A stretch of DNA of 64,000 nucleotides from TA-21 sp035620895 (GTDB lineage Archaea > Thermoproteota > Nitrososphaeria > Nitrososphaerales > Nitrososphaeraceae). The notes beneath the pieces are model-generated. The model did no database searches, had not been told where the DNA came from, and worked only from the letters and a program-made list of their open reading frames with translations. Made by a program: the position numbers and the translations under genes. Shown piece by piece: positions 36,295 through 44,956 of this stretch. Each line of letters begins with the position of its first letter. Positions within the stretch are counted from its first letter, which is position 1. The stretch is from contig DASPFY010000011.1 in the NCBI GenBank assembly GCA_035620895.1, forward strand, positions 28,811 through 92,810, read 5' to 3'.

Positions 36295-36352
36295 CAGGTA
36301 TCACTATAGAAACCAACGATTAGTTATCCAATCTAAAATAAGTTGATACCTG
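36295..36352. repeat. Nine-base perfect inverted repeat with 40-nt spacer
   Basis: CAGGTATCA (36295-36303) and TGATACCTG (36344-36352) are exact inverted copies in a 254-nt gap. This could be a long-range hairpin at the 3' end of the preceding mRNA or a paired regulator site. No further pairing is evident. Confidence 0.35.
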
Positions 36353-36520
36353 TGCGATACTTAAGTTCGCTAATTCGGTAAGGCAATAAATGTACAGCAA
36401 ATAAATTGACAAATTCTTTCACCCTACGAGACTTTACAGGCAGATAAAAAAACTTAGCCAACGGTAAGTGCGAAACCACTTGCAGAAAAGTATATTAGAT
36501 TCCAAACATCCGTTTATGAT

Positions 36521-36664
36521 ATGCCTAATTCAAAAAGAGATATGTATATCTGCTTTTCAAAAGAAGAGATCATCCTCCTAGAAGATTTTGCAAGAAATAA
36601 AGGAGCTCTGAATGTTAGTCAGGCCTTAGAATCACTAGCAAAAGAAAGAAATAATGAAAATTGA
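36521..36664 (+). CDS. Small ribbon-helix-helix-like protein
   Basis: The 47-aa frame reads MPNSKRDMYICFSKEEIILL, then EDFARNKGALNVSQALESLA and ERNNEN. The pattern (a short strand then two helices with SxALExLAKE) resembles small Thaumarchaeal ribbon-helix-helix DNA-binding proteins. It lies 254 nt after the previous gene, and a TATA-like TATATTAG is about 31 nt upstream. Confidence 0.6.
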   Translation: MPNSKRDMYICFSKEEIILLEDFARNKGALNVSQALESLAKERNNEN

Positions 36665-36701
36665 GTTTTATTATCCATCCCAAAATAATTTTTGAAAATT
36701 A

Positions 36702-37040
36702 TTAGGGTTTATCCTTTGACTTTGTACCAATGTCAATGATTTCATCTACGGCTGAAATGAAAATTTTTCCTTCACCTGCAAGGCCCGTGCTAGTACTTGC
36801 AAGTATCTTGTTCACTACTTGTTCAACAAGAGAATCATCCACTACAGTATAGATAGTTAAGTTGGGATTAAATTCAGGTGTATAAAGGGAGGTACCTCTG
36901 CCGGAATGTACTGTCGCTGGAGGATTCACACCTCTTCCTTTCGAATCGTAATAGGTAAAACCACCAATGTTCAATTCTTTCAATGCAGAAAACGCATCTG
37001 TCATTTTTGACTGAGGAATTATCGCCTCTATTCTTTTCAT
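36702..37040 (-). CDS. Divergent PII-family signal protein
   Basis: The 112-aa PII trimer subunit has a family-like N-terminus (MKRIEAIIPQSKMTDAFSAL) and B-loop TGLAGEGKIFISAVDEI. The T-loop (about 37-57) is unlike GlnB/GlnK: it reads GVNPPATVHSGRG and has no YRGxEY tyrosine. The arginine-rich RTGE C-terminal ATP-binding segment is also absent. So it may bind adenylates or metabolites differently or act on a target other than AmtB. No amt or glnA gene is next to it. Confidence 0.85.
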   Translation of the reverse strand: MKRIEAIIPQSKMTDAFSALKELNIGGFTYYDSKGRGVNPPATVHSGRGTSLYTPEFNPNLTIYTVVDDSLVEQVVNKILASTSTGLAGEGKIFISAVDEIIDIGTKSKDKP

Positions 37041-37167
37041 GGTTACTAGTGTATTCTACTACTTTTATTAAAATTTTCTTGTCTAAAAATCTATTTTGCC
37101 CAAATTTCGACGAAAAGATACTCAAATTCACAAACATAACTCAAACAAAGTTAGAAAATTTGGAGTA

Positions 37168-37368
37168 TCAGGATCGAATTATTGGGTTTTTTCTATTTGT
37201 AAATACTCCAACCAGTATCACGCCTATTCCAATAGAAATGATCAATATATCGGCAGGGATTAGAATAGCTGCGACCTGATTAACTGTCCCAAAAACTAAT
37301 AACATTATACCAAACACTGTTAGAGATATCCCAGATATTACTTCCCCATTCAAGCCAGTTCCAACCAT
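37168..37368 (-). CDS. Small two-helix membrane protein
   Basis: The 66-aa protein has two hydrophobic helices (about 12-32 and 36-58) and a short charged C-terminus. It is not recognised. Confidence 0.5.
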   Translation of the reverse strand: MVGTGLNGEVISGISLTVFGIMLLVFGTVNQVAAILIPADILIISIGIGVILVGVFTNRKNPIIRS

Positions 37369-37421
37369 GTTGTGATCAACTGATACGTTTCAATAAAAAT
37401 CATTTGTTTACATGGAAATAA

Positions 37422-37778
37422 TTATTCAGATCTCATTCTCTCTGACCGTTTTTTCCATGCAAACAGCATAAAAATAAAGGGTATAGTCATTACTGTTGTC
37501 GCGATTAGTACTGGTTGCATGATGCCCATATCCACTGGAGAACCAATTGCCATAAAGTATGGAAAGGGATAGAGTCCGGAAACAAAGAACCACATTGCAA
37601 CTATAAGCGCTATATATGGTAAATTCCTTTTGAAAAATGAAACCTTTTCTACCTTCCTTGAACCACATCTTGTACATCTTGTTCCCTGCCTGTTTATACA
37701 CGATGAGCATACAATTTTTGAACATATAACACAGGATCTACTGCCAAATCTGGATCCACATATTTCACAATTTGTCAA
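37422..37778 (-). CDS. Zinc-binding, two-helix membrane protein
   Basis: The 118-aa protein has eight cysteines in four CxxC-type pairs in its first 40 residues (CEICG, CVICS, CSSC, CTRCG), likely two zinc knuckles. Two transmembrane helices follow (about 50-70 and 85-108). It is a membrane-bound zinc ribbon with the fingers on the cytoplasmic side if the positive-inside rule holds. The role is unknown. Confidence 0.65.
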   Translation of the reverse strand: MTNCEICGSRFGSRSCVICSKIVCSSCINRQGTRCTRCGSRKVEKVSFFKRNLPYIALIVAMWFFVSGLYPFPYFMAIGSPVDMGIMQPVLIATTVMTIPFIFMLFAWKKRSERMRSE

Positions 37779-37901
37779 CTGACTGAATATTAGATTACTA
37801 TGAGTAATAATGTTTTATCTCACGTAGGTATTTGGTCCAATTCATAAAGTATAAAATTTTACAAAATCATCTGGATAGCTGGACTTGTTTGCTACAAGAA
37901 C

Positions 37902-38192
37902 TTAGCCGCTTGTTGCGGTTTGATTCAAGTCTCTTAAGGATGGCGGAGTTAGCAAAACACTCTGATTCCTAATGACTTCCTGTACAGGTAATCCATATTC
38001 CTTTCTCAACTCTGCCTGCTGTACGTTAATCCTCTCCGAAGAAAATGATGGTCCGATGTGCCCAAACATTACATACGCGATGATAATTGCTGCCAGTGAT
38101 ACTCCCATCACGAGTATACTCAATGCTACACCTTTCATATGGAAGTAGCCTCCTCCAGAATGAATCTTTTCGTCGTGGGAAGACATGTTCAA
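37902..38192 (-). CDS. Small one-helix membrane protein
   Basis: The 96-aa protein has a histidine/glycine-rich N-terminus (HDEKIHSGGGYFHMKG), one helix (about 20-45) and a hydrophilic C-terminus with PPSLRDLNQ. It is not recognised. Confidence 0.6.
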   Translation of the reverse strand: MNMSSHDEKIHSGGGYFHMKGVALSILVMGVSLAAIIIAYVMFGHIGPSFSSERINVQQAELRKEYGLPVQEVIRNQSVLLTPPSLRDLNQTATSG

Positions 38193-38302
38193 GTTAGTTG
38201 CTGAATGTGCTTAAAAGTATTTGGATTGTCTCTGATTTTTCTATTGTGTTGTACTCTTGCAACTGCAAATAAATAAAAGCTTGGTTTCTTGTTTATATCT
38301 AA

Positions 38303-38764
38303 ATGTTCGAAGAGAAATTAAACACCATTGGAATCAGGTTATCAAATCCTCCACAACCTATAGGCTCCTACGTTCCTGTATCACAGAGTGGGAATTTACT
38401 TTTTGTGTCCGGTCAAATTCCATTGTCTAGGGGAACTTTGCCAGAAAAATTCAAGGGGAAAGTCCCAAGTCAAGTTTCTATAATTGACTCTGTACAAGCT
38501 TCAAAACAGTGCACAATAAATGCGCTAGAACAAATGAATAAGTTTTTGGGAAATTTAGAAAGAATTTCCAAGTTTGTTAAACTATCCGGTTATGTGAATA
38601 GCGATCCTTCATTTAAGGATCATCCTAAAGTTATGAACGGTGCATCAGATTTGCTATTAGAGGTATTTGGAGAAAGAGGAAATCACACTAGAGTTGCCAT
38701 TGGAGTAAGTAGCCTTCCTCTTGACTGTGTCGTAGAGATTGACTTCCTTTGCGAAGTCAACTAG
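38303..38764 (+). CDS. RidA (YjgF/YER057c/UK114) family protein
   Basis: The 153-aa protein contains LSNPPQPIGSYVPVSQSGNL, VSGQIPL and the C-terminal HTRVAIGVSSLPLDCVVEIDF, where the conserved arginine of imine-hydrolysing RidA sits. Family members hydrolyse reactive enamine/imine intermediates. This longer variant has an extra insertion and may have another substrate. The start ATG at 38303 has a TATA-like TTTATATCTAAATG about 12-20 nt upstream. Confidence 0.85.
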   Translation: MFEEKLNTIGIRLSNPPQPIGSYVPVSQSGNLLFVSGQIPLSRGTLPEKFKGKVPSQVSIIDSVQASKQCTINALEQMNKFLGNLERISKFVKLSGYVNSDPSFKDHPKVMNGASDLLLEVFGERGNHTRVAIGVSSLPLDCVVEIDFLCEVN

Positions 38765-38906
38765 TGCTATTTAAGACCAAAATCATGAAATTCTGATTTC
38801 ACGTTGTTCTATATTGGTAGGCTAATATTCATGAGAGTTGACCTCGTTTATAATATTTCATCAAAAAACAAAACTCATATTTACCATCTGTTAAGTTTCA
38901 TTTGTC

Positions 38907-39428
38907 TTGGATATACTGGAAGGAAACAACCTTGCGACGAATCTGTTTGAAAGATATTCTGCAAATTCAAGGAACTGGAAATTTGTAGTTTCAGTCTCTC
39001 AAATGAATGGAAACTTTTACGATGCCATAATGAGCAATCCAAATGAAGTTTGGCAGTTAAAGATTGATTCTATTTACAAACCAAATCCACTAGTAGTAGG
39101 CGCAAAGGTAGACGTAGATCCGGTAAAGTTTAATGATAATACCCATATGCCATTTGGATATAGAAAATTGGATCCAAAGAAAATCGGAAAAATACTGTCC
39201 AACATTGATGAAAATGAAGACACAAATGCCATCAGCTCGTACATTTCTTCTGTAATTTCTTCCTCTGACCCTGAAATACCGAGTCCTAATAACAGTTATG
39301 CATACGGACCATTTTTATTCACTCAAAAAAACCCAATCAAAGTGGATGAATACCAGAAAAGAATTTCCGACAAATTGGCAACTAGACTCAAAGACAAGCT
39401 ACGATTACTATACTCGAGCTACGGTTAA
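38907..39428 (+). CDS. Hypothetical protein
   Basis: The 173-aa soluble protein is not recognised. It starts at TTG (38907). A possible beta-rich N-terminal half (WKFVVSVSQMNGNFYDAIMS) leads to an acidic, Ser-rich middle (SSYISSVISSSDPE) and a basic helical C-terminus (KRISDKLATRLKDKLRLL). It lies between RidA and tRNA-Pro and is possibly thaumarchaeal-specific. Confidence 0.6.
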   Translation: MDILEGNNLATNLFERYSANSRNWKFVVSVSQMNGNFYDAIMSNPNEVWQLKIDSIYKPNPLVVGAKVDVDPVKFNDNTHMPFGYRKLDPKKIGKILSNIDENEDTNAISSYISSVISSSDPEIPSPNNSYAYGPFLFTQKNPIKVDEYQKRISDKLATRLKDKLRLLYSSYG

Positions 39429-39529
39429 TTAGGAAGTCTTAACATTTTTTAAATTAAGCTAGGATTTATTATAGTCTAGAATATTTTTTATTAATAAGAA
39501 TGATACCACAACTAGGAGCTAATTATAAT

Positions 39530-39602
39530 GGGGTCGGCCGGATTCGAACCGGCGGCCTCCAGCGCCCAAGGCTGGCATCATACCAAGCTAGACGACGGCC
39601 CC
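39530..39602 (-). tRNA. tRNA-Pro (UGG), no intron
   Basis: The minus-strand cloverleaf has acceptor GGGGCCG, anticodon stem CCAGC/GCTGG around loop CTTGGGC (anticodon TGG), and T-stem GCCGG/CCGGC with loop TTCGAAT. No intron is present and CCA is not encoded. The acceptor's fifth pair is C-A rather than C-G (3' strand CGACCCC). That is either a real mismatch or a sequence error, since the same acceptor with GGCCCC would be fully paired. Confidence 0.92.
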
Positions 39603-39763
39603 ATATTGATGGTTTAGCAAATCCCATATTCCAGGTATAATTTTAACCTTGAGATAATATATCAATGAGGCACTTTTGGATTTCATATTATCTTGGATTA
39701 GCAGTAATAATGGTCCATAGTGTATTTACTGTGATATCCGTTATTCAGAAAACATGTGGCCAT

Positions 39764-39780
39764 CAATATCTCTAAATATC
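39764..39780 (+). promoter_or_regulatory. Promoter-like element, 17-nt copy 1
   Basis: CAATATCTCTAAATATC occurs here and, identically, at 41768-41784. The ends lie 28 and 22 nt before two TTG starts (39808 and 41806). It contains an AT-rich box A-like core and may include a shared activator site. Confidence 0.4.
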
Positions 39781-39807
39781 AATAATATTTGACTAAACAT
39801 ATTTGCT

Positions 39808-40026
39808 TTGAAAATTTTGAGTGAAGGCAAGCTATGTCCTAATTGTGGATGGGGACTTATGGAGTGGCAGGGAAAGCGACTTGTATGCAATACCTGCGGT
39901 CATAAACAAAAAGCCGAACATCGCACCTTACCTCCTAGTGTCTCTGTAGGTGATGGCATAGCAACCACTACAAAGGGCAAGACTAAAACTAAGAAAAAGA
40001 AAAGCACAAAGTCAAGGTCAAAATAA
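39808..40026 (+). CDS. Zinc-ribbon protein with lysine-rich tail
   Basis: The 72-aa protein starts at TTG (39808). It has a zinc ribbon (CPNCG at 10-14, CNTCG at 27-31) and a C-terminal run of Lys/Thr (KGKTKTKKKKSTKSRSK). The basic tail suggests nucleic-acid or ribosome binding. No family function is recognised. Confidence 0.65.
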   Translation: MKILSEGKLCPNCGWGLMEWQGKRLVCNTCGHKQKAEHRTLPPSVSVGDGIATTTKGKTKTKKKKSTKSRSK

Positions 40027-40105
40027 ACTTTCTATTTATCTAATGCTTAATACCAGCTGAAGCTTTGAGGTTAGACATAAATAGTTTTTTTGACCTTACA
40101 CTGCC

Positions 40106-40963
40106 ATGTCCAAACTCTCTGCTTCTGTGGGGCTTTCAATCATCCTTGGCTCGATCATTTTAATTCCCAATTATATGGGATTGGTTGAAGGTCAGCATAC
40201 TAAACCTGTAACAAATGTTTCGAACTTGACATCATCCGATGGTATACCTAATGTTGTCTTGGAAAATAAGACAATACAATATTTCGATGATGCCCAGGGA
40301 TACCTGGTGTATCCTGTTTCGACAAATGATAGTCAACGCAAATTGCCCGCTGTTGTAATGATTCATGAATGGTGGGGTTTAAACCAAAATATCAAGGATA
40401 TGGCGAATCTGCTTGCCAAGAATGGCTTTGTTGTATTGGCTGCCGATCTTTACCATGGAAAAGTAACAGACAATCCTCAACTTGCAATGGAGTTAGTGCA
40501 GACAGCAAGAAATAATCAAAATAGTTCCACAGCTAATCTTCAAGCTGCTGTAAAATATTTGAGTTCAGCTCCAAACGTAGATAACAAAAAAATAGTTTCG
40601 TTGGGTTGGTGTTTTGGCGGTGGGCAATCCCTACAATTGGCACTGAACAGCCAAGAGCATCCACTAGCGGCAACCATTCTTTATTATGGAACTCCCCTAG
40701 TGACAGATAACGAATCGATATCAAAGATAAAATGGCCTGTATTGGGTATTTTTGGTGATAAAGATGAAGCCATCCCAATAGCAGAGATCAATCAATTTAG
40801 ATCATCGCTGAACGAGAGTGGAATTAAAAACGAAATACACGTATACAGTGGGCTTGGACATGCCTTTGCAAATCCCTCCGGTGATAACTATGCTCCAGAA
40901 GAGACTGCGGATGCCTGGCAAAAAACGTTATCTTTTCTAAAGAAATATGTGGGTGAAACTTAA
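40106..40963 (+). CDS. Secreted dienelactone hydrolase family protein
   Basis: The 285-aa alpha/beta hydrolase has an N-terminal signal segment (about 8-30). The triad is Cys169 (GWCFGGG), Asp220 (GDKDEAIP) and His252 (GLGHAFANP), with VMIHEWWGLNQ near 84. The Cys nucleophile marks the DLH subfamily, acting on lactones or esters. Export suggests a role on extracellular substrates. No catechol-pathway genes are nearby. Confidence 0.9.
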   Translation: MSKLSASVGLSIILGSIILIPNYMGLVEGQHTKPVTNVSNLTSSDGIPNVVLENKTIQYFDDAQGYLVYPVSTNDSQRKLPAVVMIHEWWGLNQNIKDMANLLAKNGFVVLAADLYHGKVTDNPQLAMELVQTARNNQNSSTANLQAAVKYLSSAPNVDNKKIVSLGWCFGGGQSLQLALNSQEHPLAATILYYGTPLVTDNESISKIKWPVLGIFGDKDEAIPIAEINQFRSSLNESGIKNEIHVYSGLGHAFANPSGDNYAPEETADAWQKTLSFLKKYVGET

Positions 40964-41174
40964 GAATTAGTTGATAATTCATCCGTAAAGATATTATCTC
41001 TAAAGTAGGAATTAACTATCTCTAAATGTCTATAGTCCTTGACTTAACATATTAAAAAGCAAAAACCTAGAATTCCTAACTTCTAGAGTGGCAGTCAATA
41101 ATACGTATACAATTGGGGATTATTTAGCACGCATAACCGTCAAGTATGTGGGTGGTTATTACGTAAATTTTCAA

Positions 41175-41721
41175 TAGGACTACATCTTTTATCTTTAATT
41201 TCAAAAGTTCATGTGGTCTACAGCTACTATCCATTGAAATTGCATGATAACATTTTATCTCTCTTTGACGGGCAATACTTCGAGAATAGAAGATCATCTT
41301 CCTGGGTCCACATATCAGTTGGTTTGTAGCTTGATGTTTCCTTTCTCTTCAGCTGCTTGATATTGAGTAGTACATCAGGTTTCTGTCTATCTTTAGGTCC
41401 TACCTGAGGATTATACAACCACTTGAAAAATGTAGATATTATAATCAAACAATGGTTGTAGGTTCCAATCCACTTGTGACTTGGATCCTGAGTTTCGCTT
41501 TTTCTCAGAGAATTTAAGAATGATAGTAAATCATCTCTTGTAATATCCTTGAAATGTTTCTTTTTTTTTCTTGAAAACCGATTTAAAGTGTCACTTGTCA
41601 CTTTCTGAGTGCTAATTGCAAGATTTGTTTCAATTTTTCTTGTCTCTATGTAATCATTAATAATTTTCTGATTTTGTGCCTGAATGTTATAAGTAACATG
41701 TATCTGGATGCCAGTGTCCAT
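41175..41721 (-). pseudogene. Frameshifted, truncated tyrosine-recombinase integrase
   Basis: The intact frame (164 aa) is the N-terminal core-binding domain of an archaeal integrase (FKDITRDDLLSFLNSLRK, WIGTYNHCLIIISTFFKWLYNP) and breaks off after YCPSKRDK. A 1-nt insertion in an A-run (complement of 41253-41256, one T too many) ends it. In the shifted frame the text resumes with CYHAISMDSSCRPHELLKLKIKDV, including the first catalytic Arg. Nothing resembling the rest of the catalytic domain follows and stops appear. It is a decayed remnant of a mobile element. Confidence 0.82.
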
Positions 41722-41767
41722 GAATAAAGTATCATAAATGAACTATATATCTTGAGTAGAGTGATAA

Positions 41768-41784
41768 CAATATCTCTAAATATC
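41768..41784 (+). promoter_or_regulatory. Promoter-like element, 17-nt copy 2
   Basis: This is an exact second copy of the 17-nt element at 39764, ending 22 nt before the TTG start of the methionine aminopeptidase gene. It contains a box A-like AAATAT core. Confidence 0.4.
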
Positions 41785-41805
41785 TTTAACTTTGAATTTT
41801 AAGAG

Positions 41806-42702
41806 TTGGATAACTTCGAGAACTACATGAAGGCCGGCAAAATAGCTTCCGAAGTTAGAGAATATGCCAGGATTCAAGACCACACTGGCAGGACACTAAG
41901 CGAAATTTGCAATGACGTTGAAAATGAAATATTCAAGAGGGGAGGCAAGCCAGCATTTCCAGTTAACGTCAGTTTGAATGACATTGCAGCACATTATACT
42001 GCTGTACCTGACGATCCAATAACTGTAAAGAATACTGATGTCTTGAAAATAGATGTAGGCGTCCATATTGATGGATATATCGCAGATACAGCAGTAACTG
42101 TAACTTATGATTCAAAGTATCAGGATTTAATAGACATAGCTCAAAGGGCGCTTGACGAAGCGATAGGAATTGCTAGGTCAAATACACGAGTTTCTGACAT
42201 AGGCAGAGTAATTGAAAAAACGATCACAAAATATGGTTGCAAACCAATTCAGAATCTGAGTGGTCATTCGCTTGAACGGTATACCATCCACGCAGGAAAA
42301 TCAATCCCGAACATTTGGACTATTGGACACTCCTTTAATTTGTCTGTAAACAATGTATACGCAATTGAGCCATTTGTGACAACAAAAGATGGTCAGGGTA
42401 TTGTATACGAAGGCAAGGTGAAGAATATTTTTGGAATTGCCTCGCGAAAACGAACAAAAGACCAAAAAACCGATGATTTTCTTGAATATTTATGGAATAA
42501 ATTCAATACCCTCCCATTTGCCTTAAGATGGATTGTTAATGAATACGAAGAAAGAGAAGCGCTCTCATTTCTGGAAACCCTGCTAAAAAAGAAGAATGTT
42601 CATGCGTATCCAATTCTAGTAGAAGGCGCAAATAGAATTGTTGTTCAAGCAGAGCATACTATTATCCCTCAAGAATCTAGTACGATAACGATAACGAAAT
42701 GA
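41806..42702 (+). CDS. map: Methionine aminopeptidase, type II
   Basis: The enzyme removes initiator methionine. The 298-aa archaeal type II enzyme has the metal ligands Asp (DVGVHIDGYIADTAVT, two Asp), His (LSGHSLERYTIHAG), Glu (YAIEPFVTT) and Glu (VVQAEHTII), and the type II helical insert. The start is TTG at 41806 behind a box A. It follows the integrase remnant on the other strand. Confidence 0.92.
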   Translation: MDNFENYMKAGKIASEVREYARIQDHTGRTLSEICNDVENEIFKRGGKPAFPVNVSLNDIAAHYTAVPDDPITVKNTDVLKIDVGVHIDGYIADTAVTVTYDSKYQDLIDIAQRALDEAIGIARSNTRVSDIGRVIEKTITKYGCKPIQNLSGHSLERYTIHAGKSIPNIWTIGHSFNLSVNNVYAIEPFVTTKDGQGIVYEGKVKNIFGIASRKRTKDQKTDDFLEYLWNKFNTLPFALRWIVNEYEEREALSFLETLLKKKNVHAYPILVEGANRIVVQAEHTIIPQESSTITITK

Positions 42703-42831
42703 TGACGATTAGTATGTAAACACTAGACTCAATAATGTTGGTTATAGTACAGTGAGAGTGAGATAGACATTTATCATCAAATGTTAAAATGTAATAAAAG
42801 CAATAAATACAAGTTAAAAGGAGTTTCCTAT

Positions 42832-42939
42832 ATGAAAGCCAAGACGGTCATTTATGGTGCATATTTCGCATTAAAACTTTGGTTTTACAGAAAAATTAAG
42901 GGTAAAAAATCAAGGTCAGAGAAGGAAATCTCGTTGTAA
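42832..42939 (+). CDS. Possible small basic protein
   Basis: A 35-aa frame (MKAKTVIYGAYFALKLWFYR, then a Lys/Arg-rich end) has a GGAG 8 nt before its ATG. The frame can be extended to an ATG at 42781 (52 aa). The hydrophobic-then-basic design could be a membrane-associated miniprotein. This is weakly supported. Confidence 0.3.
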   Translation: MKAKTVIYGAYFALKLWFYRKIKGKKSRSEKEISL

Positions 42940-43083
42940 CTATTTTTATTTTTATCTCTATTTTATGCATTACCTAAATCTCATTCGATTTTTAGATTTT
43001 TACATTGACGAATTTCTTGTAGAATAAGATAGAATGTCAATTCAAACTGCTTAAAATCAGGAAATAGTATTACTACATTACTG

Positions 43084-44556
43084 ATGATCGAAGCAGATAT
43101 TTCTGGACTGAGAAAGCTTGGACTTTCCAATATATTTAGCGATGATTGGACAAGGACAATTTATTCAGTAGATGCAAGTCACTGTACGGTTAAACCTTCA
43201 GCAGTGAATTTCCCGTCTGACGAATATGATGTTCAGAAGATTTGTGACTACGCATATTCTCGCGGAATTTCCATTACATGCCGGGGCGCGGGCACAGGAC
43301 TGTTAGGGCAGTCGTTATCTACTGGTATAATTTTAGATTTTACCAAAAAAATGAATAAAATCTTGGAAATTGGAGATGACTATGTTATCGTTCAACCAGG
43401 AGTTGTGAAGGCAGTACTTGATAAGGAACTAGCAAAAAAGGATAAGTTTATTCCTCCAGATCCTGCAAGTAGTAACTATTGTACTATTGGTGGCATGCTT
43501 TCTGACAATTCAAGTGGTCCACATGGATTAGGTTACGGAAGTATTATCAACTTTGTGCAAAGAGTTGAACTGGTTTATAGCAATGGAACAATAGGATTTG
43601 CAGATCAGAAAAACCATGATGAAAGGATTGGTGAAATGCTGAAATATATTTTGTCTCTCAATGTAAACATAAAAGAACATTATCCAAATGTAAGCAAGAA
43701 TTCAAGCGGATATCGATTGGACGCAGTCTTTGAAAATAATCGGTTAAACCCACAAAAGATTTTTGTAGCATCCGAAGGAAGCCTAGGAATAATTACTAGC
43801 AGTAGGATTTCAGTACTAGACATTCCAGAAAAAAAATCCCTTGTTATTCTCAAATTTGAGAATATCTTGCAGGCTGCATTAGCAGTACCATTGATCCTCC
43901 AATTTAGACCTGTGGCAATGGAATTATTGGATAGAGGAACTGTAATAGAAGGATGGATAACTGATGATTCCAATAGTAGGAATTCCTGCCTAATGTTGGT
44001 AGAATTTTATGGTAATGATAATTCTTTCTATGAGGGGGTTCATAAATTTGAGGATACTCTGAGGCTTAAAGCAAAAATTCTTGAGAGCGGCTATGACCAA
44101 AAAAGTGTAGATAGAGCATGGAGAGAAAGAAAAAATTCGCTGAATATTGCGATAAAGAAAGGGATAGGTTCAAGAAAGCCAGTTGGAATAATAGAAGACA
44201 CAGTAGTTAACCCAAATATTTTGCATGATTATCTGATATTTCTTTTAAAACTACTCGGTAAGTATGATCTTGATTATGTAATTTATGGTCATGCAGGTAA
44301 TGGCAATTTGCATCTCAGGCCCATTGTAGATTTTAATTCAAAAGATTGGAGATACTTGATAGATACTTTAGCGGAAAAGGTTTTCAGACATATTTCCAAG
44401 ATTCATGGTTCCATTTCAGGAGAACACGGGGATGGACTACTCAGAACAAAATATATACCCATGATGTATGGCGCAACAATGTACGATATTTTCAAACAAA
44501 TAAAGTTGATATTTGATGATAAAAAAATCATGAATCCAGGCAAAAAAGTATTATGA
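43084..44556 (+). CDS. FAD-linked oxidoreductase, GlcD/D-lactate dehydrogenase type
   Basis: The 490-aa protein is a vanillyl-alcohol-oxidase-fold flavoenzyme. The FAD loop segments are CRGAGTGLLGQSLS (near 66-79), PDPASSNYCTIGGMLSDNSSG and SEGSLGIITS. C-terminal histidines occur in YGHAGNGNLHLRP and GEHGDG, as in D-lactate/glycolate dehydrogenases. It probably oxidises a 2-hydroxyacid in the cytoplasm or at the membrane. No Fe-S subunit is adjacent. Confidence 0.9.
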   Translation: MIEADISGLRKLGLSNIFSDDWTRTIYSVDASHCTVKPSAVNFPSDEYDVQKICDYAYSRGISITCRGAGTGLLGQSLSTGIILDFTKKMNKILEIGDDYVIVQPGVVKAVLDKELAKKDKFIPPDPASSNYCTIGGMLSDNSSGPHGLGYGSIINFVQRVELVYSNGTIGFADQKNHDERIGEMLKYILSLNVNIKEHYPNVSKNSSGYRLDAVFENNRLNPQKIFVASEGSLGIITSSRISVLDIPEKKSLVILKFENILQAALAVPLILQFRPVAMELLDRGTVIEGWITDDSNSRNSCLMLVEFYGNDNSFYEGVHKFEDTLRLKAKILESGYDQKSVDRAWRERKNSLNIAIKKGIGSRKPVGIIEDTVVNPNILHDYLIFLLKLLGKYDLDYVIYGHAGNGNLHLRPIVDFNSKDWRYLIDTLAEKVFRHISKIHGSISGEHGDGLLRTKYIPMMYGATMYDIFKQIKLIFDDKKIMNPGKKVL

Positions 44557-44654
44557 GTGGGATTTTAGAACTCTAAATAGTTTGGGAGCGACAGGTAAAC
44601 TGTATTTTGCACTTGATTAGTTAGTACCAGGTTGAACTTCTATAGTTTTGAAAT

Positions 44655-44936
44655 TTACAAATTTGCTTTCTTAAGCCTATACCAAGTCCCAAATCGAAAA
44701 ATCAAAATCCCTGCGGCAATTGTAAGCAGTGCTATTACCAAAGTATGAGGTGATACTAATGTTCTTAATATGCCCGGAGCTGTTGAAATATATTGGCAAT
44801 CTGACTCATTACTTTTGCAAATTTTTTGTACTGGAAAAATGACAATTACTAAAACTAGTAAAATCAAAATAAATGTTCCTATTAGTGAGCATACTGCTCC
44901 GCATTTTATTATTTTGTCAATATATCTAACGGCCAT
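44655..44936 (-). CDS. Small two-helix membrane protein
   Basis: The 93-aa protein has two helices (about 14-36 and 63-83) with two cysteines in the loop (CKSNESDC), so a disulfide outside the cell is likely. It is not recognised. Confidence 0.6.
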   Translation of the reverse strand: MAVRYIDKIIKCGAVCSLIGTFILILLVLVIVIFPVQKICKSNESDCQYISTAPGILRTLVSPHTLVIALLTIAAGILIFRFGTWYRLKKANL

Positions 44937-44956
44937 TTCTAATCATGAAAAACTGT

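Noticed and set aside
39530..41721. Integrated element between tRNA-Pro and the integrase remnant
   Set aside because: No copy of the tRNA 3' end was found and the genes between look like ordinary chromosomal genes.
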